Positions 11,420 to 20,344 of a stretch of 64,000 nucleotides of DNA are shown in pieces; positions within the stretch are counted from its first letter, which is position 1; each line of letters begins with the position of its first letter. Below the pieces are notes generated by a model. The model saw only the letters and a program-made list of their open reading frames with translations. It was not told the DNA's origin and ran no database searches. A program made the position numbers and the translations under genes. The DNA is taken from positions 1 to 64,000 of the forward strand of contig NZ_CP023275.1 in assembly GCF_002309535.1 (NCBI RefSeq), read 5' to 3'. Origin of the DNA: Sulfurospirillum diekertiae (GTDB lineage Bacteria > Campylobacterota > Campylobacteria > Campylobacterales > Sulfurospirillaceae).

Positions 11420-12829
11420 ATGTCGAAACGGATCATTTCGATACTAGTTCCTGTCTTGGTTTTACTGATCGTTTGGTTTTCTCCTATTCCCTCAGGGCTT
11501 ACTATTCAAGCGTGGCATTATATGGCAATCTTTTTAGCTGTGATTGTTGGACTTGTTATTGAGCCTGTTCCTGCCGCATTGGTAGGACTAATAGGTGTTT
11601 CACTAATGGCTTTAATAGGACTTGCGGGCAAAACACCCGCAGCCAATGTCAAATGGGCACTTTCGGGGTTTTCCAATTCCACGATTTGGCTTATTTTTGC
11701 AGCATTTATGTTTGCAATGGGTTACCAAAAAACGGGTTTAGGAAAAAGAATATCGCTTATCATGATTCGCTACATGGGTAAAAGTTCACTCGGTCTTGGC
11801 TATGCGGTGGCGTTTGCCGACCTTGTATTAGCACCCTTTATGCCTTCGAATACGGCGCGAGGAGGAGGAACCATTTTCCCTATTGCGATTAACATCCCCA
11901 TTATTTTCAATTCAACACCTGAGCATGAACCTCGTAAAATGGGTGCATACATCACATGGATAGCGATGAGCGCAACCTGTGTGACAAGCTCCATGTTTCT
12001 AACGGCACTTGCCCCCAATCTTCTTGCCATTGATCTCATCGCAAAAGGTGCAAATATTTTCATAACATGGGGTGCGTGGGCAAAAATCATGGTACCTCTT
12101 ATGTTGCCACTTTTCCTTGTAACGCCACTTTTGGTTTATTGGATTTATCCACCTACTCAAAAACAGTCTCCTGAAGCGCCTGCATGGGCAAAAGATGAGT
12201 TAAAAAAGATGGGCACTATCGCGTTAAAAGAAATTTTGATGGGATCATTCGCATTTTTAGCGCTCATCCTTTGGATCTTTGGTAAAGAGCTCAATGTTGA
12301 TGCAACAATAGCCGCGATTTCTATCACCGTACTGATGGTCTTAACCAATGTTGTCTCTTGGGATGATGTCATTGGTAATAAGCCTGCATGGAATATTTTA
12401 GTCTGGTTTGCAACACTCGTGGCATTAGCCTCAGGGCTTAAAGATGTCGGTATTTTGGCATGGATGGGCAAAGGGACTGAAGTTTATCTCTCAGGACTAA
12501 GCCCCACAATGTTGATGATCTTGATGATAGTGCTCTTCTTTCTTTTGCACTACTTTTTTGCCAGTTTAACGGCGCACACGACAGCATTATTGCCTATTTT
12601 TATTGTGATTGCGTCAAAACTGATTGCTCCTGATCAGTTGATGACTTTTATGATTTTACTCACCAGTACGATTGGTTTGATGGGAATTATCACTCCTTAT
12701 GGTACAGGACCTTCGCCTATTTGGTATGGCGCTGGTTATATTTCACAAGGAAAATGGTGGGCATTAGGCGCTATTTTTGCAACTATTTTCATGGCGGTAC
12801 TTTTAGTCGGTGCTTTGATTTTTCTCTAA
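11420..12829 (+). CDS. DASS-family (SLC13-like) di/tricarboxylate transporter
   Basis: About 12 membrane segments and 470 residues fit the divalent anion:sodium symporter family that takes up succinate, malate, tartrate or citrate. Family-type sequences include PFMPSNTARGGGTIFPIA, close to the conserved substrate and sodium site, and a second-repeat motif near ASLTAHTTALLPIF. I start at ATG 11420 because GGAGG stands eight bases before it; an upstream ATG lacks a site. The two dehydratase subunits follow 28 bases later, so the likely role is import of their substrate. Confidence 0.92.
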   Translation: MSKRIISILVPVLVLLIVWFSPIPSGLTIQAWHYMAIFLAVIVGLVIEPVPAALVGLIGVSLMALIGLAGKTPAANVKWALSGFSNSTIWLIFAAFMFAMGYQKTGLGKRISLIMIRYMGKSSLGLGYAVAFADLVLAPFMPSNTARGGGTIFPIAINIPIIFNSTPEHEPRKMGAYITWIAMSATCVTSSMFLTALAPNLLAIDLIAKGANIFITWGAWAKIMVPLMLPLFLVTPLLVYWIYPPTQKQSPEAPAWAKDELKKMGTIALKEILMGSFAFLALILWIFGKELNVDATIAAISITVLMVLTNVVSWDDVIGNKPAWNILVWFATLVALASGLKDVGILAWMGKGTEVYLSGLSPTMLMILMIVLFFLLHYFFASLTAHTTALLPIFIVIASKLIAPDQLMTFMILLTSTIGLMGIITPYGTGPSPIWYGAGYISQGKWWALGAIFATIFMAVLLVGALIFL

Positions 12830-12835
12830 ATATGA

Positions 12836-12847
12836 TTTACATGTAAA
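12836..12847. repeat. TTTACATGTAAA palindrome between transporter and hydratase
   Basis: An exact copy of the 12-bp palindrome that recurs across the backbone. It lies in the 28-base gap just before the ribosome binding site of the alpha subunit gene. Four more exact copies occur around the LeuCD-like genes (15163, 15254, 16527, 17085), the densest group in the window. Confidence 0.85.
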
Positions 12848-12857
12848 GGATATAACG

Positions 12858-13757
12858 ATGTTTGTACTCGATCAAAAAGAGATGATGACTCAAACGTTAG
12901 GAAAGTTTGTGGATTTAGTTTCCAAAGAGCTCCCTGATGATGTGATGGCAAAGCTTAAGGAACTCAGAGTTCAGGAAGAACAACCTTTGGCTAAAGCCAT
13001 TTATGATGTGATGTTTGAAAATATGGATAAAGCGAAAAAGCTCAGTCGCCCCACCTGTCAAGATACGGGAGTCATTCAATATTTTGTCAGAACAGGTGCT
13101 AAATTTCCCTATTTGGGACAATTACGTGAGATCTTAAAAGAGGCTACGATTCTTGCTACCAAAAGTGCTCCACTGCGCTTGAATGCTGTTGAAGTCTTTG
13201 ATGAAGTCAATACAGGAACCAATGTTGGTACGGATGTTCCTTATATTACGTGGGAAATCGTTGATGATAGTACCAACGTAGAGATAGAAGTTTATCAAGC
13301 GGGCGGCGGTTGTTCGCTTCCTGGACGAAGTATCGTTTTACCACCACTTGCAGGTTATGAGGGAGCGATGCAATTTGTTTTCGATACGGTTGTTAACTGG
13401 GGCATCAATGCGTGTCCTCCCTTGATTGTTGGTATCGGTATCGGAACTTGTTCTAATTCATCGGCACTACTTTCTAAAAAAGCGATGCTCCGCCCTGTCG
13501 GTACACATAATCCTCATCCTAAAGCGGCAGAAATGGAAAGGACGGTTGAAAAAGGGCTCAATGACATAGGACTAGGACCTCAAGGTATTTCGGGAAAAAA
13601 CAGCGTCATGGCTGTTCATATTGAAGGTATGGCACATCATCCTTCCGTTCTTGGTGTTGGTGTAACCATAGGCTGTTGGGCAAATCGCCATGGCGTGATT
13701 CGTTTTGATGAACACATGAACTATGAAATTGTTTCGCACAAAGGAGCTACATTATGA
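12858..13757 (+). CDS. Class I fumarase / tartrate dehydratase alpha subunit
   Basis: This 299-residue protein matches the alpha subunit of two-part, oxygen-sensitive 4Fe-4S hydro-lyases (TtdA or N-terminal FumA type). Likely cluster cysteines are in RPTCQDTGV, NACPPLIVG and GTCSNSSAL; GGCSLPGRS is also conserved. Such enzymes hydrate or dehydrate fumarate, L-tartrate or mesaconate, and sequence by eye does not settle which. Start ATG follows AAAGGA. It overlaps the beta subunit by four bases (ATGA), consistent with equal production of both subunits. Confidence 0.92.
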   Translation: MFVLDQKEMMTQTLGKFVDLVSKELPDDVMAKLKELRVQEEQPLAKAIYDVMFENMDKAKKLSRPTCQDTGVIQYFVRTGAKFPYLGQLREILKEATILATKSAPLRLNAVEVFDEVNTGTNVGTDVPYITWEIVDDSTNVEIEVYQAGGGCSLPGRSIVLPPLAGYEGAMQFVFDTVVNWGINACPPLIVGIGIGTCSNSSALLSKKAMLRPVGTHNPHPKAAEMERTVEKGLNDIGLGPQGISGKNSVMAVHIEGMAHHPSVLGVGVTIGCWANRHGVIRFDEHMNYEIVSHKGATL

Positions 13758-14368
13758 AAAAAATTTTAACAACCCCCATTTCAGATGAAGCCATCAAATC
13801 ACTCAAAGTCGGTGACATTGTTTATTTAAGTGGAACGCTTGTTACGTGTAGAGATGAAGGGCATAGACGCATTATTGCTGAGGGGATCATGCCCAAACTT
13901 CCGATGGATCGCATTGCTATTTTTCATGCAGGGCCTATTGTCAAAGATGTTGAAGGTGGCTGGGAGATGGTTTCCATTGGACCAACCACCAGTATGCGCA
14001 TGGAGCGCTACGAAAAGGAGTTTTTAGCCAAAACGGGTGTGAAACTTGTCATTGGAAAAGGCGGAATGGGAGCAAAAACGGCGGAAGGGTGTAAAGAGAG
14101 CACGGCGGTTCATGCGGTTTTCCCAGGAGGGTGTGGTGTGGTCGCTGCCGAACAAGTGGAAAAAATAGAAGGCAAAGAGTGGCCAGAATTTGGAATGCCT
14201 GAGGCGTTTTGGATCCTCAAAGTTAAAGAGTTTGGACCGTTGATTATTTCAATTGATGCGGAGGGAAATAACCTTTTTGAAGCCAATAAAGTAACATTTC
14301 ATGAGCGAAAAGACGAAGCACTTGCGAAGACTTCAAAGCATATTGTTTCGATGATTGCAAAGAGTTAG
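13754..14368 (+). CDS. Class I fumarase / tartrate dehydratase beta subunit
   Basis: The 204-residue partner of the preceding alpha subunit. Family features include YLSGTLVTCRDEGHRR, the FHAGPIV block, IGPTTSMRM and VIGKGGMG, which form the mobile domain that binds the carboxylate substrate. The length is close to TtdB (about 200 residues). Its stop is followed within ten bases by an intrinsic terminator, marking the operon end. Confidence 0.92.
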   Translation: MKKILTTPISDEAIKSLKVGDIVYLSGTLVTCRDEGHRRIIAEGIMPKLPMDRIAIFHAGPIVKDVEGGWEMVSIGPTTSMRMERYEKEFLAKTGVKLVIGKGGMGAKTAEGCKESTAVHAVFPGGCGVVAAEQVEKIEGKEWPEFGMPEAFWILKVKEFGPLIISIDAEGNNLFEANKVTFHERKDEALAKTSKHIVSMIAKS

Positions 14369-14375
14369 AAAAAGT

Positions 14376-14399
14376 AAGGCGCATATAGAGCGCCTTTTT
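14376..14399 (+). terminator. Intrinsic terminator after beta subunit gene
   Basis: A stem AAGGCGC (14376-14382) and GCGCCTT (14390-14396) with a 7-base loop runs into a T-tract (14395-14399). The gap to the convergent regulator gene is tiny, so the hairpin may terminate transcripts from both sides. Confidence 0.85.
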
Positions 14400-14400
14400 G

Positions 14401-15051
14401 TTATTTAAAATTAGAAAGAGTGCTGTTCATGCTGTAGATGATATGTTGACGCATCGTTTCGCAAGCTCCAGCATAATCTTTTGCCGTTAGTTGCTCAACA
14501 ATTTTGTTATGGTCTGCGAGTGAAATACCCGCATACTCTTGCGCCGTTACCAAGCGGTTCATGGAGAGACCATTCCAGAGTAGAGAGAGAAACGATTTGA
14601 GTTTTTCACTGTCAGCGGCTTCCCAGATGGTCATATGAAATGCCTGATTTGCGAGGTTATAGGCTTCTGTATCGCCCGCTTGTTCGGCACGTTGACCTTG
14701 TTTGTTGACATTTTGGATCGCTTTGAGTGTTTCGTCATTCATGTGTTCACATGCTCTACGAAGTGCTTCTGTTTCAAGCAAGATGCGCATCTCGTAGTGG
14801 TCTTTAATAGCTTCTTCGGAGATGCCTTTTACGATGGCGCAACGGTTCTGACGAAGCTCTAAGAGTCCTTCATTCGCAAGGATTTGAAACGCTTCGCGCA
14901 CGGGTGTACGAGACATTCCGACTTGTTCACCAACGCTATCCAGCGTGATAGACTGACCTTTGCTAATACCACCAGAAAGGATTGAAGAGCGTAGTATGGA
15001 GGCTACCTGTTCACGCGCGGGTAACATTTGTATTTTTTTAAGATTGATCAT
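14401..15051 (-). CDS. GntR-family (FadR/FCD) transcriptional regulator
   Basis: A winged-helix GntR domain (about residues 10-75, with DSVGEQVGMSRTPVREAFQIL) is followed by an all-helical FCD ligand domain. The FCD part carries spaced His/Asp residues (DHYEMR, NQAFHMTIWEA, DHNKIVEQL) of the kind that bind a metal and a carboxylate ligand. It lies between the fumarase-type operon and the LeuCD-like operon, convergent with the first and divergent from the second, so control of both by a dicarboxylate is plausible. The 216-residue length is normal. Confidence 0.9.
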   Translation of the reverse strand: MINLKKIQMLPAREQVASILRSSILSGGISKGQSITLDSVGEQVGMSRTPVREAFQILANEGLLELRQNRCAIVKGISEEAIKDHYEMRILLETEALRRACEHMNDETLKAIQNVNKQGQRAEQAGDTEAYNLANQAFHMTIWEAADSEKLKSFLSLLWNGLSMNRLVTAQEYAGISLADHNKIVEQLTAKDYAGACETMRQHIIYSMNSTLSNFK

Positions 15052-15162
15052 AGGATGCTCTTTAATAGACTGTTTTATTTAGTATAGCATGACAAGGCTA
15101 TCTTTTCAAGAAAGTGGTTAATTTTACTGGTATCAAAGTGTTTGAAGATGTTACAAGTTTTC

Positions 15163-15265
15163 TTTACATGTAAAGGTTTGAAGAGTGATTAAAGTAAAGC
15201 ATTGCTTTTGTTTGGATGCAACAGTAAAATTGGAGAAAAAAGACGCGCTCACCTTTACATGTAAA
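15163..15265. repeat. Pair of TTTACATGTAAA palindromes upstream of LeuC-like gene
   Basis: Exact 12-bp palindromes sit at 15163-15174 and 15254-15265, 91 bases apart, in the divergent gntR/leuC-like region. The second ends about ten bases before the ribosome binding site AAAGGA. Because the same motif also lies inside unrelated genes, it is more likely a genome-wide repeat than a dedicated operator here. Confidence 0.8.
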
Positions 15266-15286
15266 GAAAAAAAGAAAGGATAAAGA

Positions 15287-16537
15287 ATGCATGCGATTGA
15301 AAAGTTATTAGCCAAAAAAGCAGGCAAAGCGAGTGTTAAAACAGGTGAGATTATCAACTGTGAAGTCGATATGGCAGGCATCAATGATCTCTACTTGCAA
15401 ACGCTTCGCTCTTTTTTTGAGATGGGTGGTACAAAGGTGTATGATCCCAGTCGGGTGATTATGTTTTTAGACCATTATGCCCCTGCTTCCACGATTACTC
15501 AGGCTGCAAATCAGAAGCAGTTTCGGGAGTTTTGTTGGGATCAAGGCATAGATCTTCTCATGGACATTGACCAAGGGGTATGTCACCAAGTTTTGGCAGA
15601 CAAAGGTTTGGCGTATCCGGGAGAAATTGTGGTTATCACGGACTCTCACACGACAACACATGGTGCGTTTGGAGCGTTTGGAACGGGTGTGGGAGCGACC
15701 GATTTGGCGATCATTTTAGCGACAGGAAAATTGTGGTTTAGGGTACCTGAAATTATTAAGATCAATTTTGAGGGGAAATTACCCAAAGGTGTCTATGCCA
15801 AAGATGCTATCTTGCACGCGATTGGCGCACTTGGAGCGGATTATGCCGTGTATAAAGCGGTTGAATTTGGTGGCTCTATGTTGGAGCATCTGAGCATCTC
15901 AGAACGTATGGCACTGTGCAATATGAGCACGGAGATGGGCGCCAAAGCCAGCTACATACAGCCTGACGCGATTACAATGGCGTTTTTGAAAGAGAGAGTG
16001 ACACGCCCGTATGAGATTTACCATACCGACGCTGATTTTAAATATGCCGATGAAGTAAGCTTTGATGTGCGTGAGCTTAAACCTCAACTTGCCGCACCTT
16101 CGAGTGTCGATAATGTCTATGATCTGAGCCAATTTATCGGTCGCCACATCGATCAAGCCTATTTGGGCTCATGTACGGGTGGCAGGGCGGATGACATCGG
16201 TATTGCGGCGCATATTCTCAAAGGCAAAAAAGTGGCTTCTCGCACACGATTTGTCATTGTTCCTGCCTCCAAAGGCGTTTTGCTTGAGGCGATGGAAAAG
16301 GGGTATGTGAAAACATTGATCGAAGCGGGAGCGACCTTTGTCACGCCCGGATGTGCCGCCTGTTTGGGAACGCATGAGGGAATGATCGCCTCAGGTGAGA
16401 CCTGCATCACAACCACCAATCGCAATTTTCCAGGACGCATGGGCGACACCAAAGCGGAGATTTTTCTAGGTTCACCCGCAGCCGTTGCTGCAGCGGCTTT
16501 GATGGGCGAAATCGTCGATCCTACGCTTTACATGTAA
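15287..16537 (+). CDS. LeuC-like (homoaconitase-type) hydro-lyase large subunit
   Basis: A 416-residue aconitase-superfamily large subunit of the short isopropylmalate isomerase/homoaconitase type. The three 4Fe-4S cysteines are visible in GSCTGGRADD near residue 295 and in PGCAACLGTHEG near 355-358; ITDSHTTTHGAFGAF near the N-terminus carries conserved substrate and cluster residues. The adjacent small subunit completes the enzyme. It may be 3-isopropylmalate dehydratase, but its place beside a dicarboxylate transporter and fumarase-type hydratase also allows citraconate, dimethylmalate or maleate hydratase roles. Its stop codon lies in a TTTACATGTAAA palindrome. Confidence 0.88.
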   Translation: MHAIEKLLAKKAGKASVKTGEIINCEVDMAGINDLYLQTLRSFFEMGGTKVYDPSRVIMFLDHYAPASTITQAANQKQFREFCWDQGIDLLMDIDQGVCHQVLADKGLAYPGEIVVITDSHTTTHGAFGAFGTGVGATDLAIILATGKLWFRVPEIIKINFEGKLPKGVYAKDAILHAIGALGADYAVYKAVEFGGSMLEHLSISERMALCNMSTEMGAKASYIQPDAITMAFLKERVTRPYEIYHTDADFKYADEVSFDVRELKPQLAAPSSVDNVYDLSQFIGRHIDQAYLGSCTGGRADDIGIAAHILKGKKVASRTRFVIVPASKGVLLEAMEKGYVKTLIEAGATFVTPGCAACLGTHEGMIASGETCITTTNRNFPGRMGDTKAEIFLGSPAAVAAAALMGEIVDPTLYM

Positions 16538-16547
16538 AGGAGAAAAG

Positions 16548-17057
16548 ATGCAAAAATTATTGAGTGGCAATGCCTTCGTTTTTGGCAAAAATGTTGATAC
16601 CGACCAGATTTATCCGGGGCGTTTTGTGGAGTTCACCGATGTGGAAGATGTCGCTAAATACGCGATGTTTGGGGCTGACCCTGACTTTACCAAAAAAGTG
16701 AAAAAAGGCGATTTTATCGTTGCGGGTACCAATTTTGGCTGTGGCAGTAGTCGTGAACATGCCGCCATTACCCTTAAAGCGGTGGGTGTGGGTGCGATCA
16801 TCGCAGAGTCTTTTGCGCGCATTTTTTACCGCAATGCGATTAATCTTGGTGTTCCTCTTTTGGTTTGTCCGAATATCTCAAAACTGATCCACATGAATGA
16901 TGCTTTGAGTATTAATCTACAAAGTGGCACGATTCGCTCTGAAAAAGGCTTGATTGCAACCGCAGAACCTCTATCTGAATATGTGTTACACATCTTGGAA
17001 AGCGGTGGGATTAAGCCATTGATTAAAAACCAATTAGAGGCGCAAAAGCACGCTTGA
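16548..17057 (+). CDS. LeuD-like hydro-lyase small subunit
   Basis: The 169-residue swivelling-domain partner of the LeuC-like subunit. It shows NVDTDQIYPGRF, then FGCGSSREHAA with the substrate-binding Ser-Arg, and AESFARIFYRNAINLGVP, all typical of LeuD and related homoaconitase small subunits. It starts ten bases after the large subunit, with AAAGGAG in the gap. A hairpin follows its stop. The pathway is as uncertain as for the large subunit. Confidence 0.9.
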   Translation: MQKLLSGNAFVFGKNVDTDQIYPGRFVEFTDVEDVAKYAMFGADPDFTKKVKKGDFIVAGTNFGCGSSREHAAITLKAVGVGAIIAESFARIFYRNAINLGVPLLVCPNISKLIHMNDALSINLQSGTIRSEKGLIATAEPLSEYVLHILESGGIKPLIKNQLEAQKHA

Positions 17058-17063
17058 AACGAA

Positions 17064-17087
17064 GGAGCAGGTTCTTCTGCTCCCTTT
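17064..17087 (+). terminator. Hairpin after LeuD-like gene
   Basis: GGAGCAG (17064-17070) and CTGCTCC (17077-17083) form a perfect 7-bp stem with a six-base loop. The following CTTT is a weak T-tract, and it merges with a TTTACATGTAAA palindrome at 17085-17096. A terminator is likely but the short U-run lowers certainty. Confidence 0.65.
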
Positions 17088-17184
17088 ACATGTAAAGATT
17101 TGAATATCTAACTTTTTTGGTTTTTAATGCTTTAAGTTAAGCCGTTATACAATGAAGAAAAGACGAGCTTAAAGGAGTCAGTTG

Positions 17185-17859
17185 ATGCTAAAAGATATCA
17201 TGACATGTTTAATCGTTTTATGCTTCCTTAGCGGATGCGGTGACACAAAAAAGAACGATAACAATCAAGTGATAGGTGAAAATAGCGTTGAAAAAATCTA
17301 TCAAGATGCAATCAAAGAAACTATTTTAAAAACGACCAAAGATCCGAAGGCTTATCAAGCACTTTCATGGAAACTGTTGAAAAGCAGCGAGGCTGTGACG
17401 AAGCGCCTTGGTAAAAGAGCAGTTTTTATTGACCATGCGTATAAAGAGAAAAATATTTACGGTGGCGAGATTAAACGTGATAATATCTATTTTATCGGTG
17501 ATTCTAAACCAAGCCTTATTATTGATTTTGATATGAAACTGGTGTTTGAGGAGTTTCTTGCCAGTCAAAGCATGCGCGATATTTTCTCCCAAACTATTTG
17601 GAATTTAGAAACCCTACAATCAGAGTACCAAAAACGCTCAAACGACCTTGTTGCTAAAGAGCATATCAAAGACTTTATGTATTCTATTCACCATTACAGC
17701 AAAGCCGATCAAGAATCCCTCATTCAAGCTATTACGAATGCCAATAACCCAATGTTTATTGCGAAAAATATGGCCATTTTTTTAACAATGCGATCGTTCC
17801 CTGAGCTGATGGAAGAGTTACTGTTTGATGAAATCACCTATAAAGGAAAATACAAATAA
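17185..17859 (+). CDS. Predicted lipoprotein of unknown function
   Basis: The N-terminus MLKDIMTCLIVLCFLSGCG is a signal peptide with lipobox LSGC, so the mature protein should be lipid-anchored at Cys. The remaining 200 residues are hydrophilic, mixed helical, and match no family I recognise. ATG 17185 is preferred over TTG 17182 because AAGGAG lies at 17171-17176. A Sel1-repeat protein follows nine bases later, so the two may be co-expressed in the envelope. Confidence 0.8.
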   Translation: MLKDIMTCLIVLCFLSGCGDTKKNDNNQVIGENSVEKIYQDAIKETILKTTKDPKAYQALSWKLLKSSEAVTKRLGKRAVFIDHAYKEKNIYGGEIKRDNIYFIGDSKPSLIIDFDMKLVFEEFLASQSMRDIFSQTIWNLETLQSEYQKRSNDLVAKEHIKDFMYSIHHYSKADQESLIQAITNANNPMFIAKNMAIFLTMRSFPELMEELLFDEITYKGKYK

Positions 17860-17868
17860 GGAGTTACC

Positions 17869-18504
17869 ATGAAAAAATTTTTATACCTTTTATCTTTTTT
17901 AACACTTTGTACATCTCTTTCGTATGCAGATGATCTCATGAATGGATTAAACGCATACGAGAAAAGTGACTACGATAGTGCAGTTACATTTTTTCAAAGT
18001 GGTTGCGATGCAGATAATGCCGAAGCGTGTTATAACCTTGGCAATATGTACGACTCAGGGCTTGGCGTTTACAAAGATAAAGATGATGCAAAAGCTGTTT
18101 CACTCTTTACAAAGTCATGTGATGGCGGTTTTTCAGATGGTTGTTACAATCTTGGCATCATGTATGACACAGGAGAAGGTGTCGCCAAAGATGCCATCAA
18201 AGCGTTTACCCTTTTTTATAAATCGTGCGAAAGTGGTCATACGAGAGGCTGTTACAGCGTTGCGCTGATGTACTACAAAGGGCAAGGTGTCCAAAAAGAT
18301 TACAGTAAAGCTCTTTCATTGTTCCAAAAAACCTGTGATGAAGGCTATGAAAAGAGCTGTTATAATTTGGGTGTGATGTACCGCAATGGTGAAGGAGTAG
18401 CCAAAAATTTGGATAAAGCACTCGAACTTTACAAACGTGCCTGTGAACAAAATCTCTCAATCGCATGTGATAAATATGGAAAACTTAGAAATGAGATGCA
18501 GTAA
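17869..18504 (+). CDS. Secreted Sel1/TPR-repeat protein (Hcp-like)
   Basis: A signal peptide (MKKFLYLLSFLTLCTSLSYA) precedes about five Sel1-like repeats of 36 residues. Each carries a Cys pair in the pattern ACYNLGNMYDSG...GV...A...F.KSC, so helical hairpins are probably locked by disulphides, as in Helicobacter cysteine-rich proteins. These proteins act as periplasmic or secreted binding scaffolds; a beta-lactamase annotation is common but weakly supported. The site AAGGAG precedes the start. It directly follows the lipoprotein gene. Confidence 0.9.
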   Translation: MKKFLYLLSFLTLCTSLSYADDLMNGLNAYEKSDYDSAVTFFQSGCDADNAEACYNLGNMYDSGLGVYKDKDDAKAVSLFTKSCDGGFSDGCYNLGIMYDTGEGVAKDAIKAFTLFYKSCESGHTRGCYSVALMYYKGQGVQKDYSKALSLFQKTCDEGYEKSCYNLGVMYRNGEGVAKNLDKALELYKRACEQNLSIACDKYGKLRNEMQ

Positions 18505-18515
18505 AAAGTAGGTAA

Positions 18516-18603
18516 TGGCAGAGAGGAAGGGATTCGAACCCTCGGTGAGTTGCCCCACACACGCGTTCCAGGCGTGCTCCTTCAACCGCTCGGACACCTC
18601 TCT
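18516..18603 (-). tRNA. tRNA-Ser (anticodon GGA)
   Basis: On the minus strand the 88-nt gene folds with acceptor stem AGAGAGG/CCTCTCT, discriminator G and encoded CCA. It has a long variable arm (class II) and the anticodon loop CTGGAAC. The T-arm GGTTCGAATCC is intact. A TATACT -10 box lies upstream on the minus strand at about 18621-18627. Confidence 0.97.
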
Positions 18604-18646
18604 ATGATCGGAAGAGTGGAAGTATAACGATTTTGTGCTTATTTGA

Positions 18647-18683
18647 GGATTAATGACATCAAGTGAGTTGATGCCATTAATCC
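18647..18683. terminator. Long inverted repeat between chemoreceptor gene and tRNA-Ser
   Basis: GGATTAATGACATCAA (18647-18662) and TTGATGCCATTAATCC (18668-18683) form a 16-bp stem with one mismatch and a 5-base loop. Neither side has a clear U-run. It lies 24 bases after the chemoreceptor stop, so transcription termination or mRNA protection is likely, without proof. Confidence 0.6.
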
Positions 18684-18706
18684 TTCTTCTAGGCACATAT
18701 TACGTT

Positions 18707-19786
18707 TTACTCTTTACGAATGCTTTTAAAAGCTTCAATCAATTTTTCAAAACCAATTTTACTTGATTTTTCGACAGAGCGAAATAGCTCAATTCCTTCT
18801 CGTGAGTCTGAATGTGTCGCAAATGCGTCAATCGCTTTTTTCAAGCCATCATGAACACCAATGTGGTGGTTACTAACCTCTTGTACAATGGCGTTATTAA
18901 GTTTAGCGCTAATATTGCCAAACCACTTACCAAAGCGACATGATGTATGTCCCAAGATATCAATTTTTTTCTGTGAGAGGGCTGCATTGTAGCCTTGGAG
19001 TTTGAGGAGAATATGATCAATTTTACCATTGCTGACAGAAATTTCATTGGTTACATTGTCACATTTATTGGTAATACTTTGTGAATTTGAAAGCATTGTT
19101 GTAATCTCGCCACTAAACGCTTCTAATATTTTCATAGAGGCGCGTGATTCCGTTTGGAATGTTTCACTAGTATCGGCCATAGAGTTAGTGTTCTGTTTGA
19201 GAATGCTAATGTTTGATTCGACTTCGAGGGTTGCTTTTTGGGTGCGTTCAGCAAGTTTACGCACCTCATCGGCGACAACAGCAAAACCACGCCCATGTTC
19301 TCCTGCACGTGCAGCTTCAATAGCGGCATTGAGTGCTAAAAGATTGGTTTGGTCTGAAATATCTTTAATAAGGTTGATAATGTCACTGATGGCAGAAACA
19401 CTGCTTGAGAGGTTTTCAACATCATGTGTAAATTTTTGCGTGAGTTCTTGCACTTTTTCAAGAGATTGGGCAATATCTTTGGTTTGTATTCCGATACTTT
19501 CTCCCCCTTTAAGTGAAGCATTATTGAGTGTGTTAATCTCATTGAGCATCGTTAAGCTTTCTTCAATGGTATTTTGAAGGAAGTTCATACCATCTTCATA
19601 GCTTCCAAGTAGAATTGTTAAAAGCTCATCTTTAGTTTGATTGATAGGTGTTGCATTCTGAGTTTCTTCTAAAGATTTTTGTTGAGATTGTTCATGTCGT
19701 ATGACTTCGCTCTTGAGTGTTTCAAGTTCGTTTTTAAGTGTCTGATTTTCAGTTTCTAATTCTGCTATACGTCGTCCGCCAAACAT
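18707..19786 (-). CDS. Soluble methyl-accepting chemotaxis protein with CZB domain (TlpD-like)
   Basis: The 359-residue protein has no membrane segment. An N-terminal coiled coil ([16 protein letters not shown]) leads into the conserved chemoreceptor signalling hairpin ([36 protein letters not shown]). The C-terminus is a chemoreceptor zinc-binding domain: [10 protein letters not shown] with later HHIGVH. The order and length match Helicobacter TlpD, a cytoplasmic sensor linked to oxidative or energy stress. The ligand is inferred only by family. It is transcribed alone, toward tRNA-Ser. Confidence 0.93.
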   Translation of the reverse strand: MFGGRRIAELETENQTLKNELETLKSEVIRHEQSQQKSLEETQNATPINQTKDELLTILLGSYEDGMNFLQNTIEESLTMLNEINTLNNASLKGGESIGIQTKDIAQSLEKVQELTQKFTHDVENLSSSVSAISDIINLIKDISDQTNLLALNAAIEAARAGEHGRGFAVVADEVRKLAERTQKATLEVESNISILKQNTNSMADTSETFQTESRASMKILEAFSGEITTMLSNSQSITNKCDNVTNEISVSNGKIDHILLKLQGYNAALSQKKIDILGHTSCRFGKWFGNISAKLNNAIVQEVSNHHIGVHDGLKKAIDAFATHSDSREGIELFRSVEKSSKIGFEKLIEAFKSIRKE

Positions 19787-19866
19787 TATTTTCTCCTTTG
19801 GTTTAAGTACAAAGCATTATAACGAAGAAGCGTGACTTTTGTGTTGTAATCCAATAACGTTTTAGG

Positions 19867-20343
19867 TTAATAATACCCCACGCAGATCCCACTCGAAAGC
19901 GTGATTTTTTTTTCAAAAGGAGAAGGACCAAAATACTTACATTTTTCAATGTAGATATGGTAGTTGTAGTCTAATTTCAAATCATCGTAAAATTTTTGGA
20001 GATTGACCAATTTGATATCACATACATCAATAATCTCTAATGCTTTGTAGATGCAAGAGTTGTTGTGTTCTATGAGATGGGAAGGCGCAAGTCCTGTATA
20101 TTTGCAAAAGGCTTGAGATTGTACCATTCCTGTAAGATTTGTGCACTGTTTAACAATCTCTTTGTATTTAGGAATGATGCTCTCTTTTCGCAGGAATACT
20201 ACCCTTGCATCATCAAATTTCGCGGCTTCAACATCTTTCCAGTAACGATAGGCATTGGATGAAATTCCTGCAAGGAGGCTAAATTCTTTGTTTAAAACAT
20301 AATTATTGAGCCAATGATTGTGCGTCAGGATGTCCATCTGCAT
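19867..20343 (-). CDS. Hypothetical protein linked to AspT-type transporter
   Basis: A 158-residue cytoplasmic protein with no family I recognise. The first third (LLAGISSNAYRYWKDVEAAKF) looks like a helix-turn-helix of the MerR/excisionase type, and the middle (YKEIVKQCTNLTGMVQSQAFCKYTGLAPSHLIEHN) resembles a second DNA-binding-like helical pair, so a regulator is possible. Its start lies one base after the stop of the transporter gene, hence the same transcript. Confidence 0.7.
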   Translation of the reverse strand: MQMDILTHNHWLNNYVLNKEFSLLAGISSNAYRYWKDVEAAKFDDARVVFLRKESIIPKYKEIVKQCTNLTGMVQSQAFCKYTGLAPSHLIEHNNSCIYKALEIIDVCDIKLVNLQKFYDDLKLDYNYHIYIEKCKYFGPSPFEKKITLSSGICVGYY

Positions 20344-20344
20344 G

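Noticed and set aside
18457-18696. 79-codon minus-strand frame over tRNA-Ser
   Set aside because: It runs through an intact tRNA gene and has no support.
19029-19577. 182-codon plus-strand frame opposite the chemoreceptor gene
   Set aside because: It is antisense to the conserved signalling domain; its length follows from the biased coiled-coil codons.
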